From: Haliclona indistincta
Lineage: Eukaryota > Porifera > Demospongiae > Haplosclerida > Chalinidae
Reading direction: 5' to 3'
Assembly (NCBI GenBank): GCA_964017065.1
Contig: OZ024787.1
Coordinates: forward strand, 8,417,899-8,481,898
Length of the DNA stretch: 64,000 bases
Shown here: positions 1 through 9,898 of the stretch, piece after piece
Position numbering within the stretch: position 1 is the stretch's first letter
Layout of the letters: the number at the start of each line of letters is the position of its first letter
Program-made: the position numbers and the translations under genes
Notes under the pieces: model-generated
The model's input: only the letters and a program-made list of their open reading frames with translations
What the model was told of the DNA's origin: nothing
Databases searched by the model: none

Positions 1-161
1 AAGGAAAGCCTCCTGACTTGCAAGTTCTGCAAGAGTTGGGGTATGGGCTCACAAGTGAAATAGATATGCGTGCCGCTGATATCGTTAGCAAGTTACAAGA
101 TGCTAAGCGACTATCGCCATTCCGTGAAGGCTTTCCTGGTCCAAAAGTCCTTATGAGTTAG
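1..161 (+). CDS. 3' end of an unknown protein-coding gene (partial)
   Basis: An open frame enters from the left edge (codons begin at base 3) and runs 52 codons to a TAG at 159-161. It reads GKPPDLQVLQELGYGL and later AADIVSKLQDAKRLSPFREG, ending PKVLMS. The composition (balanced charge, helical, no low complexity) looks like real coding sequence, but there is no start and I do not recognise the family. It could be the last exon of a host gene or the end of a transposon-encoded protein; mobile-element-like sequence follows it. Confidence 0.45.
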   Translation, partial: GKPPDLQVLQELGYGLTSEIDMRAADIVSKLQDAKRLSPFREGFPGPKVLMS

Positions 162-572
162 TAATGCATAGAAATAGCATTAATGAACGTTGCGAGCAGT
201 TGCGAGCCAACTCTTCGTCTTTCTTCCGCCATTATTACACGGTGACCGGAATTAGGGCATAGATTTAATTTTACGTTAAACAACAATAATGTTTTTATTT
301 TTATTAACTTTCATATTTTGAGTTGAGATTTTTACGCAAACTTTTAGCCTGTAGATAGAGCATACTTGGTAGTGCTGTAAAGCGTGGCTTATGGCGCTCG
401 CTTCTGCTTGATGTTAATGCTACACTGAATGAAAGTTCAACCACCGGAAGAGTGACCGGAATTAGGTAACTCTACCTTAATGTCATCTCATTAGCTAGCT
501 ACGTCGGCAATAGTGCGACCGCGCATGCGCCCTGATGTAGTAGTAGCTAGCTAGCTAGCTAGCAGCGCGATG
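162..572. other. Intergenic, repeat-bearing
   Basis: No gene is visible. A motif of the form gtgaccggaattagg occurs twice (near 232 and 453). The second copy runs into taactctacctta, resembling the terminal repeat of the nested element at 45428-46361, so decayed ends of that family may lie here. A short TAGC run sits at about 541-563, just before the promoter of the next gene. Confidence 0.4.
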
Positions 573-580
573 CTATAAAA
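573..580 (+). promoter_or_regulatory. Probable TATA box
   Basis: CTATAAAA lies 59 bp upstream of the ATG at 639. With the usual 25-30 bp spacing, transcription would start near 605 and give a short 5' UTR. The region just upstream is a TAGC repeat. Confidence 0.5.
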
Positions 581-638
581 ACGACGAAGTAGACACGATC
601 ACATATCACAGTCACCGACGTTCACACGATACTTGAAC

Positions 639-2428
639 ATGGCCAAGTCAGTACTCGACTCTGACTTCGACATTTACGAGTCTCTATGGTCAAACATCAA
701 CGATGTATGCGCTCCACCTCCGCCTCCTGGCCACCCCGCCAAAGCATGTTTCCTAATGGAAATGCCAGGATTTTCTGTGGATGCCGACGCTTTTGATCCT
801 ACTAAGTTTGAACCTGGCACCATGACCAGTCCCGAGTGTGCGACGGCGATGTTGTGCGACCGAGTTCCTGCACTCGCGCAGTACTTTTATGACACCGGCG
901 ACCACATATCATTCAACTGGCAAGTTCTTTTGAATACGTATGGCATTAGTGGCACCGCGGCATCTGAGAATGCTGCACTGAAAGAACGATACGACGAAGC
1001 TATCAAGATGTTGTATGGCAGCCAGGAGGGGTACATAAAGCAGAGAAGACCCAACTGTTCAAAAACATGGAAGTCTTGCGTGAAAATTGGCATGAATCAG
1101 AGAAGAAGAAAGTCGAATTTAAAACAAAGTGTCAGTCAGACAAGGAGAACTGGCCAGGCAACTACCAAACTGGCGTGGCACCTTTGAAAGAAGCTTCTGA
1201 ACAATCTTACACTGAATACAACAACTTGAAGATGCAAATCAAGCAATACGAGTCTGCAATATTGGCTTTTTTTTGCAACAGGAGATTTAAACACACTAAT
1301 GCTGGATCAACAATCAAGTTAGTGACTAGTTACAATTATTATTATGGAATCATACCTGCATGTTGCATAGCTATTTTATCCCTCTCCATTTTCATTCATA
1401 ATGCAATCACAGCATAAGCTATAAGCAACACATTGTTTTAAGCATGACACAAACAACAGGTAGCAATAGAATGTAAAAAATAATTATTACCTCACTATAC
1501 CCTTTTAAATATTCTTCAGAACTAGCTCAACATCGGATGGATGATGCTGGAAGCACTGACACAACGTTTTATCAAACTAACATGCAGCCAGCCAACTGGT
1601 ACAAATGGTTTGCACCAAAAAGCCCTGAAAGTGAGAATGATGAAGGATGGACAGAAGTGAGTGGCCCATTCTAGCTAAAATACAGCTATGATAGTGTTTG
1701 TTTTATTTTTCATTGAAACTCTTTTTAGGTGATCATCAAACAGGTCCACAGCCATGAATCATCTCATGATACCTACAGCCAAGTATCTGTAGAAAGCAAA
1801 GCCTCATTTGGTGGGCTTTTTTATTCAGGAAGTGTTGGTGGAGGCTTTAGTAAGAAAAATGGCAATAGTTCCCTAACGAAAGAAGGATCAGATCTCAAGA
1901 TCTCGTTTAAGGTCCGCAAAGTAATCATTCAACGCCCTTGGCTAGAGCCCGCCATTCTGCGGTACTCAACCCTGGGTATTAAAGGATTGGACAAGGGAAC
2001 GTGGTCAACTGGAAAATTGGATAAATCTAATGAAGGCTCATTTCCACTTCTTCCAACAGCTTGTATTGTTGCCAAAGATGTTGTGATACAAGCTAAGTCT
2101 TTTTCTGACACTTTTGAGAAACAGTTCAGTGAACAGTCAGAACATGCATCAGTTAAGGTAAGATAAATTATTATAATATTAATAGTTCTGCATACATGAT
2201 ATAGTATACAAATCAGTTTTTGTCTTCTAACAGGCATGTATTCCTGTTCCCACCCAGGTCGGCATAGGATGCTTTAGTGTTGGAGGAAACTTCAGTCATG
2301 CATCTGGTTCAGCTAGTACTGATCATACCTACGATGCTAGTTCTAAGACTCTCAAGATCCATGGTGCTCAGATCATTGGTTGGGTATGCACAGCAATTCA
2401 TGAGTTTCCTGCGGCTGAAATCAAGTAG
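639..2428 (+). CDS. Multi-exon gene of unknown family, possibly frameshifted in exon 1
   Basis: Start ATG at 639 in a good context (aacATGG), protein beginning MAKSVLDSDFDIYESLW. Exon 1 is acidic with a Pro run (about residues 25-31). The frame must shift between about 1020 and 1040, after which KAEKTQLFKNMEVLREN and a charged probable coiled coil follow, to about 1255; its donor is unresolved. Exon 2 is 1520-1656 (LAQHRMDDAGSTD to ENDEGWTE, donor gtgagt). Exon 3 is 1729-2157 (VIIKQVHSHESSHD, Gly-rich GGLFYSGSVGGGFSKK, then RKVIIQRPWLEP). Exon 4 is 2234-2428 (ACIPVPTQVGIGCFSVGGNFS to AAEIK stop). Exon phases match at the 2/3 and 3/4 joins. No signal peptide, so probably intracellular. I do not recognise the family. 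The exon 1 shift may be a real lesion, a sequencing error or a missed micro-intron. Confidence 0.6.
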
Positions 2429-2930
2429 TAAGTTATTAGTACAAAACATTTATTCATACATGCAACTATCCCTCTAAATGTCATTTTATGCATTTCTTTG
2501 CTTATCTCATCAACTCAGGTGATATCATGGATTCCCGCGACCTGATCCAGTCTTTCTTTAGATAGATTTGACATCGTAGCTAGTATTATTATGGACAAAA
2601 AAGTTGGATTGTACTGCGTCATTTAGTCTTAGTCTAGGCAAGTTTGTGAATAGTGATTATTTTGCTATTATAATACATTCAACACAACATTTTAATTGAC
2701 TGTGAATGCGAAAAGGGGTGTAGCCACGATAATTATTGCTAGAATTGATTAATGCAGATGTCTCGGTGCAGTAGCATGTATGCTAGCATGCAATTAGCAG
2801 ATGCATATGACAGCACGTATGCATGCAGTAGATCCATGGAAGTATCAAAACAGTATCATGGAAGCATGCAATGCAAGCTGCAGTAGAAGTGATCAGCAAC
2901 TGTAACATGCAGGCAAGCAGCAGATCATAA
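2429..2930. other. Intergenic
   Basis: AT-rich sequence with the 3' flank of the preceding gene, followed by GCATGC-rich sequence. No gene or clear element seen. Confidence 0.5.
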
Positions 2931-3135
2931 ACAGTGCTATATGGAAGCACAGGCTAGTGGCAGCTATCCGGCAACAGCAGGCAAGTAGCAGATCATAGCA
3001 ACAGTGCTAGTATGGAAGCACAGGCTAGTGGCAGCTATCCAGCAGCAGCAGCAGCAGCAGCAGCAGGCAAGCAGCAGATCAAAGCAACAGTGCTATATGG
3101 AAGCGCAGGCTAGTGGCAGCTATCCAGCAACTGTA
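2931..3135. repeat. Minisatellite with internal CAG run
   Basis: Three imperfect units start near 2931, 3000 and 3088. Each contains atggaagcacaggctag and tggcagctatcc, followed by a CAGCAGGCAAG-type stretch. One unit has expanded into a pure CAG run of about nine repeats (3041-3066). Unit length varies from about 70 to 88 bp. Confidence 0.75.
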
Positions 3136-3200
3136 CAAGCTGTTGTACAAAAGTTGTATTAGAATAATGCTCAAGTGTACATGTAGCTGGGCGTGACTGT

Positions 3201-3621
3201 GGCGGCGTTTACACGACAACGCTATCAGGTGAAAACGAAGACTTTTGTACCCGTTTTGGTCGTGCATTTACACCAAAACGATGAAAACGCATAGGTAAAA
3301 CGGAGACTTATGAAAACGGAGACCAAAGTGGAGACTTCAAAAACGGAGACATGAAAACGCTCGTGTAACTTTTTGTATGAGCGTACCTCAGCCTTTATAC
3401 TTGCAAAGAATGCTGGGTAGAGTCTTCAAACAGCATCTATCAACAAAGAGTTTCTTCTTTCGCTTTGGTTCGTGCATACAAGCGAATAGCAGCGTGCTCG
3501 CCTGAAAACGCCCCACCCACATTCCATACAAAACGGTGTCGTGTAAACAGCCAAAACGCTGCATCTAAATACGCATACACATCCCCGTTTTTGGACTGAT
3601 CGTTGTCGTGTAAACGCCGCC
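3201..3621. mobile_element. MITE-like DNA transposon, 421 bp
   Basis: The ends are a perfect 21-bp inverted pair at 3201-3221 and 3601-3621, beginning ggcggcgtttacacgac. The possible target duplication is only TGT on each side. Inside are repeated aaaacggagac and gaaaacg motifs and no coding capacity. Superfamily unassigned. Confidence 0.8.
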
Positions 3622-3879
3622 TGTAACTGCTCTGCTCGCTCCGGCTCACCTAAGTGAAGTGAACTCAAACACGCTTTCGCTGGCTAGTTTCACTGCTGCC
3701 TATGTAGTCGCGCAAGCTGTACTATCACAGATCAAGCCTTCAAGTTGCACTGTAGCCATCTGCAGACAGTTTTGTCTATGAAGTAGGCCCTAGCGCTCAA
3801 AACGGCTGTTTAGGTTAGCAAATCACTCCATAACTTCAAAACAGCAAATCTGTCAAAATAAACTATCGAGATCTTACCT

Positions 3880-3940
3880 GTATTGCAAGTTTCAGCACTT
3901 AGTAGCAAGCGGTTGCTGAGATACGCATTGCAAACACACA

Positions 3941-3988
<48 letters not shown>

Positions 3989-4063
3989 CACACGCACACA
4001 CACACACACACACACACCTGTATGCCTACGTGGCTCTGTCCACCTCGGAATAATGATGCCATT
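3880..4063. repeat. Microsatellite (ACGC/CA) inside a dispersed repeat
   Basis: An ACGC run grading into CA covers about 3934-4016. Its flanks, agtagcaagcggttgctgag before it and a segment containing gtggctctgtccacctcgg after it, recur in opposite orientation at about 44070-44160. This is therefore one copy of a two-copy dispersed element, not just a simple repeat. Confidence 0.55.
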
Positions 4064-4160
4064 TGGCATTCACAATCACCAAAATAGTAATTTTAATCTT
4101 TTTGTTTAATGCTGATGGATTGTTGAATGCACTCCACTGTGCTTCTTTTTTTATTAGTTT

Positions 4161-4340
4161 AATCTTGGTTTACTGTCTGCTCTTGCAGCAGTATACCAGA
4201 AGGATAACACTAGTGAGCAAGGATTTTCCCTTGTGAGTCAAGATGGCAAGCACCTAGTTACAGTTGTCCCAATCAATATTTTGGCCAGTGTGACAAGAAT
4301 GTTCAGCAAGGGTAGAGGTCAAAATGGCATTCAACTTTAA
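4161..4340 (+). pseudogene. Relic of a receptor gene fused to unrelated sequence
   Basis: Codons 1-20 read NLGLLSALAAVYQKDNTSEQ, clearly the late transmembrane segment of the array family (compare C1 at about 8499-8560). The frame then stays open through unrelated GFSLVSQDGKHLVTVVPI and RMFSKGRGQNGIQL to a TAA at 4338-4340. A stop lies immediately upstream, so this is an isolated fragment 1.1 kb before C1. The origin of the 3' part is unknown. Confidence 0.65.
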
Positions 4341-5267
4341 CTACTGCCATTATGCTGGATGGTATTCCTGAGGTGTGATAGGATAACATAAGATTGTATT
4401 CAGTTGGAAACACACTCTGATATCAAGTTGTAAGAGTATTCTCTTGATAGCCTCAGAGGTGTTTATGATGTATGGCAGTACTGTCATAGCTTTTGTACAT
4501 TGTAGCCGGATGGAGGTGGTGTATCAAGGGTCTAGAGACAGGTTTATCATTGAGAAGTGATACTCTTTTAATAAGAGGTCTTGGGTAGCCGTTGTTGAGC
4601 AAGCCGGAGGTGCATGGTAATTAATATGGTTTGTAGATATCTCAGACGAGGTAGATGAGATAGTACAGCCTCTCCATTATACTTATAGATAATAATGTCA
4701 ACCTCAAATCACTCAGACCTCAACAAATCAATCATGTTGAATGTTAAATGAATTTAATTTTCCTATGGTTGCTTTAAGAAGATCATAATAACAATGATAA
4801 TGGTTATGTATACATGTACGCCGATAAGTGATGAATTTAATAACATCACTGCAATAGATACTACCATGTGATTTGAGATGCACCATGACTTAGCCAGAGG
4901 TTATACATGTTTACTATTTGAATTTCAGTATTGACCAATGAATATATGGGTTTTGAACAGAAAAAAATTAACAAATTAAATGTGTTTAGTTGTCGATAAA
5001 GTAGATTAATGTGAATCAAAAATAATAGTAAGCAACTGCTACTTTGGAGCTGAATGTAAATTGATTTATTATTATAAGAAAAACATATCGAACAAGTGTA
5101 CAAACTCTTAAAGAAAATGACTTTCAGTTTATTATACTACTATCAACAGTTATAAACAGATCATGTACACAGCGGCCATCACTGTGCTAACTGATGAGTA
5201 GAAATTCTTCAACAGTCTACTGATACAGATGGTATCTAATTTTTTAAAACACAAGTTTCCAGACTTT
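4341..5267. other. Intergenic, upstream of C1
   Basis: AT-rich sequence without a supported gene. It presumably held the promoter of C1. A tttccag acceptor-like site ends at about 5262, just before the C1 start. Confidence 0.4.
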
Positions 5268-8200
5268 ATGGCTACTAATAGCATCATCCTTCTTCTGGTG
5301 CTTAACATCTTATGTATTTGCTCAACAAAAGATGTCTACATTCAGCCGTCTGAAGGTGAGCACTGTCCTGGTACTCCTTGTTACAACATCACAACTTTTG
5401 GTGAGATGGCTGATAGCTTCTCCAACTCTTCTGGCTTGGTTGTTCACTTCTTGGAGGGAACTCACTTTTTGGATATTCAGGAACTAGTGGTGTTCACAAA
5501 CTTGACTAATGCTGTGTTTGAAGGTGATGGGAGAATGGAGCAGGGCTTTCATGAGACTGTCTGGCAGTCTACAGTGGTCATCAAGTGTACTGAGCACTCC
5601 AGTACTGGTATCGCTTTTGTTAATAGCTCCAACATCACCTTCAGGTACATTACCATCACTAACTGTGGAGCTGGCATGAATACTTTGTGTCATACAAGCA
5701 TTTATTGCAATGGCAGTCTCGGATATTTTAAAACTTGCTACAGTATTGCAATTGATCATGTTTCTATTCAGAATGGGACAGGTAATGGTCTTTTCATTGA
5801 AACTGATGGAGTTGAAGTGATAATCACTGATTCCTCATTTGCACAAAATTACATCTAGTATGGTAACTTTGATGGAGGCAACATCGCAATCGTGTATACT
5901 GACCCCAAAAATTGCTTTTCTCATGGCTTTATTATTTATAAGCTGCATATTTTAAATACAAATGCATCATTTGGAGATAGTAAAGTGGAAAATTACAACA
6001 ATGGTGTATTTATATGTTTGATTCAAAGATCCTATGCTGTTACCATTTTAATTGAGTCAGTTGTAACATTTGGTAACAAAGGAAATATCTATATTTATGC
6101 TGCAGAACATGATGTGTCCACTTATAATTTAACAATCAACAATTCTCTTAGTACTGGTGCAAATAATGGTCATGGTTTGGACATTATATCCATACAAGAT
6201 AATTTCAAACAGTGCCCTTCATCTCAAAATACTTCTTTTGATTTCACTATTGCTATCTTGAACAGTAACTTCACTAACAATACGGTTAATGGTGCAGTTG
6301 TGTCCATCAATGTCATAGGTGTGAAGTTCACAACAAGAATAATGATACAATCAACAGCAATTTGTCACAATATTGGGTTTGGCTTAAACCTTTTCTCATA
6401 TCAATACCAGACTCATGCAGTCTTTTGCTACACTTGAGAATATTATTGTTGGCAACAACATTCTACCATATCAACGCATTGATATAAAATCAGCTATACT
6501 TGCTGTTTTTGTTACTAGTTTAGTGCTAACAAATGTGAACATTGCCAACAACTACAATATGACTGGATTGGCTGTATATCATACAACAGCTGTACTGAAT
6601 GGTACATCAGTTTTTCTCAACAACACTGGTATTGACGGAGGTGGACTGGCTATGTATGCAAACTCATATCTAATGTTTCATAAAGACTCTTTTCTTAATT
6701 TCACAAATAACAGTGCAAAGCAGAGTGGGGGGGCCATGTTTGTTGACACTCAATTAGTATTTGCTCCTTGTTTTTTTCAATACACTGACAATACTCTTCC
6801 TCAATCAGTGAATGTAGCCATGACAGGAAACAAAGCAAATGTAGCAGGCACTGCTCTGTATGGAGGAGACATTAAAAAATGTCTTTTATTTCGATCAAAC
6901 CGAACATATGGTAGTGAATGTTTTAATAAAACATTCCACTATTCGACACAGTCTGGTCCCTCAGTAATATCATCAGAACCTACTGATGTCTGCTTCTGTG
7001 ATGACAACAATACAATAAACTGCTCTCAGACACAGCTAACAATGACAGCCTATCCAGGAGAAGAGATCAATATCTCTGTCGTCACAGTAGGACAATTCAA
7101 TGGAGTTGCTCCAGGAGTTCTGCAGATAAAACCATGCACTAGACAATACAGACTCATCTGCTGTTACAGAGCTACACAACACAAATGTTATGAAATGCAC
7201 AATCATTGGACTCAAACCAATAATTATTTATCCAATTTACATCTTGAGTGTGTTTGGCATGGAATCAGTCAAAGTACTAAATATAACATTTTCTAAGTGT
7301 CCACTTGGATTTAAGATCTCAAACATATCCAAAACGTGTGACTGTGAAGAACTGAAAAATAATAGCGACACCATCACATGTAATAGAAACACTGGAAAAA
7401 TAACACGAAAAGGAGATATTTGGATCGGTTCTATCAGTAATCAAATAGTTGTATACAAAACATGTCCTTTTGACTACTGCAACACAGCACAGGTCAGCTT
7501 CTCTCTCACTGATCCTGATCCCCAGTGTGCTCTCAACAGATCTGGAATATTGTGTGGCAAGTGTCAGGATGGGCTCAGCCTTGCTCTAGGTTCCAATAAC
7601 TGTATTGAATGTCCTCAATTCTCGTACCTTGCTCTGATCATTCCCTTTGCTTCTGCTGGGTTTGGTTTGGTAGCTCTTTTGATGGTTTTGAACTTGACAG
7701 TCTCCATTGGTACCATCAATGGGCTCATATTCTACGCCAGTATTGTCAAGATAAGTGAGAGCACTGGTATCTTCTTTCCTAATGGTCCTATTCCAGTACT
7801 GAGTCAATTCATTGCTTGGCTCAATCTTGACCTTGGTATCGAAACATGCTTTTATCACGGTATGACAGCCTATGCCAAGGTGTGGCTGCAGTTTGTGTTC
7901 CCTCTCTACATATGGTTCATCATAGCCACCATCATAGTCCTGTGTCGCTACTCCACATGGCTGTCCAACAAAATTGGAGGCAATGTAGTGCAGGTACTTG
8001 CTACTCTCATCTTGCTCTCATTTACAAAGATATTTCGCATATTTGCTTCAGCCTTGTGCTGGATCAGTTTGCCTTCAAAAATTATATTGTTTGGTACATA
8101 GATGGAAATATTTCATATTTTTCACCAAAGCACTACATACTAATGGTAGCAGCTGTACTGTTTTTACTTCTTGCTGTTCCCTATACTCTTGCTCTACTGT

Positions 8201-8778
8201 TTGATGCTGTGATTGAGAAACATTTCACAAAATTGTCGATATTTCGTAAGTGTTGGATCAAGTTTAAACCTTTTGTTGATGCCTACCATGGACCTTACAA
8301 GGACAACTGTCGGTTTTGGACTGGTCTATTGCTCCTGGTTCGTATATCATTTACATTAGTATCTCTTCATTTGGATACATTCGGTACTCTTATCTTCGTT
8401 ACAGCTAGCACCACTGTGCTTCTGTCACTACTAGTCAATTTTGAAGGAGTCTATCAAAAAAGATACCTAAATAGCTTAGAGAGTTTATCTCTTCTTAATC
8501 TTGGTTTACTGTCTGCTCTTGCTGCAGTGTATCAGAATGATAGCAACAGTGAACAGATGGTAACTATCATCAGTGTAAGTATTGCTCTTGTGACATTTAT
8601 TGGAGTTATAATCTCACACGTAATTCTTTGTTTTCGTCTCAACTTCATGAAGTATTACAAGCAGAATGCAGTTGAGTCAAAAAGTTTGCTAAAAGATGAA
8701 GAAAACAGTGAAGTTAAGCAGCTGGTTGAACCTACTTCCTCTGAAGTGTGCATGAGGAGAGAGTCCCTGATTTATTAA
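5268..8778 (+). pseudogene. C1: broken beta-helix/polytopic receptor-like gene
   Basis: The N-terminus is MATNSIILLLVLNILCICST (signal peptide), followed by the family block with CPGTPCYNITTFG. The ATG at 5268 is preferred over the in-frame one at 5229 because it aligns with the other copies. Lesions: an extra in-frame TAG (5856-5858) at a site where C3 has none, a frameshift at about 6400-6430, another at about 7130-7175, and a third at about 8060-8100 in the loop after the fourth membrane segment. Each reading piece still matches the family, including GGGLAMYANSYLMFH, the Cys module, all membrane segments, ExxxLL (ESKSLL) and the end RRESLIY. The ectodomain is closest to C3. With four lesions it is probably dead; sequence error is possible but unlikely for all four. 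Confidence 0.85.
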
Positions 8779-9190
8779 GATTTTAATATTAGATAAGGTA
8801 CGAGATTAAATTAGCTATACTCAGTACTCTTGACATACACATCAGATTCAGTTGAAAAGTTGTTTGCAAAAAGTTTAAGTTTGAGTTTTGTACACTATAG
8901 ACAGGTTTGAACTAGTTTAGTCATAATATTTATTAATTTTTTGTGTTATACGAAGTACACTGAGTAGGTATAGTGTGCTTGTATAATGCATGCATAATTA
9001 TGTTGTGCACAAATCATGGATTGGGACTGATTGTGCCTCTCAGACACCCGTCACAAGAGAGAGCCATGCCAATAGGCAGTGGTCGACTAACAGTACCAAT
9101 AACAGTATTATTTCTGTATAATTTTATTATAATTAAAACAGTATTAGGGGAATGTTGTTAAAATAATTTTGAAATGCATGTGAATTTCGC
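8380..9190 (+). repeat. Segmental duplication, proximal copy
   Basis: The last ~400 bp of C1 plus its 3' flank recur at 20138-20935 with few differences. Shared flank landmarks include tgcctctcagacacccgtc and the stretch around aggcagtggtcgactaacag. A receptor 3' end and its downstream sequence were duplicated as one block. Confidence 0.8.
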
Positions 9191-9249
9191 ATATGATAAA
9201 TGCAGAATCCTCTGACAAATGCGGAATCCTCTTCCTATACCTTTTAAAA

Positions 9250-9410
9250 CCGTCAATTACTTCATCGGACTCACTGCGTCCTCCAAATACAGATACCTGC
9301 AGATTGTTTATAACTGTCAACTACTACATCGGACTGCGTCCTCCCAACTCAGATACCTCTAGTTATTTACAACTGTCAACTACTTCATTGGACTGTGTCC
9401 TAAGCCGCTG
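9250..9410. repeat. Short tandem repeat, about three units
   Basis: Three imperfect units of about 58-63 bp contain ctgtcaactact, catcggactg and agatacct. No coding significance seen. Confidence 0.6.
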
Positions 9411-9451
9411 ATGTAGGGATGTAGGGATACTTGGGACTTTTACATTTGCAG

Positions 9452-9497
9452 TTGTGTCAATCAATGCTATTGGAGTAACATTCACAAAAAGAATTAT
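9452..9497 (+). pseudogene. C2 ectodomain fragment left of an insertion
   Basis: The bases match C1 near 6295-6342 (encoding a VVSINxIGVxFTxRI-like strand of the beta-helix). The homology stops at 9497 and resumes at about 11618, so this is the left side of C2 split by a ~2.1-kb insertion. Everything 5' of it (signal peptide and roughly the first 330 codons) is absent. Confidence 0.7.
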
Positions 9498-9543
9498 GCC
9501 ACGCGGTAGACGTGGCATATTTAGGGTTGAGCAAAAAAACAAG

Positions 9544-9640
9544 ATGGCGGCTACACTTAGGCTAAACGCAAAAATTCACGTATATCTTGGCTGTTGGCGA
9601 CATCAGGAGTATTTTAACTACCTAGGGGCTATCCTAAGAG
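9544..9640 (+). CDS. Possible first coding exon, orphan
   Basis: aagATGGCGGC gives a start codon inside a YY1-type motif (AAnATGGCGGC). The frame reads MAATLRLNAKIHVYLGCWR and ends RHQEYFNYLGAILR at a strong donor (gag then gtaagc, donor at 9641). No later exon is evident before the TTCC tract. A second similar start, aagATGGCGTC, lies about 160 bp on. It may be a host 5' exon carried by a mobile element, or chance. Confidence 0.3.
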
Positions 9641-9898
9641 GTAAGCGCTTACAATGAGTCTACTAATAAAGACGATAAGGCCAGTTGCTATGGGCATGAC
9701 AAGATGGCGTCTCGCCTGGAGGCACTACTAGAAGTACGGCACTGACATATCTTCGCCGTACGGGCGTTTCAAGCTAATCTAACGTTCTGAAGCTCCTTGC
9801 ACGATTTGTGCGATTACAAAGAGACCTTCAGAAGCAAAGGAAACCAGGTCTAAGGTGGTAAACCAGAGTTCACGTGGTCACCCGTTGGGTTCACGTCT

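Noticed and set aside
2931..3135. CRISPR-like array
   Set aside because: Unit length and spacing are irregular, the repeat contains the whole unit with no unique spacers, and the organism is a eukaryote.
3810..4013. Cys-Val-Arg-Ala repeat frame
   Set aside because: ACGC/CA microsatellite.
7586..7858. Minus-strand open frames opposite the membrane domain, repeated in most copies (beginning MIKACFDTKVK or similar)
   Set aside because: They recur only because the sense DNA is so conserved. They have no independent start context, vary in length with sense changes, and the sense strand explains them fully.
5268..8778. C1 as a functional multi-exon gene with introns removing the stop and frameshifts
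   Set aside because: The homology to intact single-exon copies is continuous across each lesion, leaving no non-homologous intron to remove.
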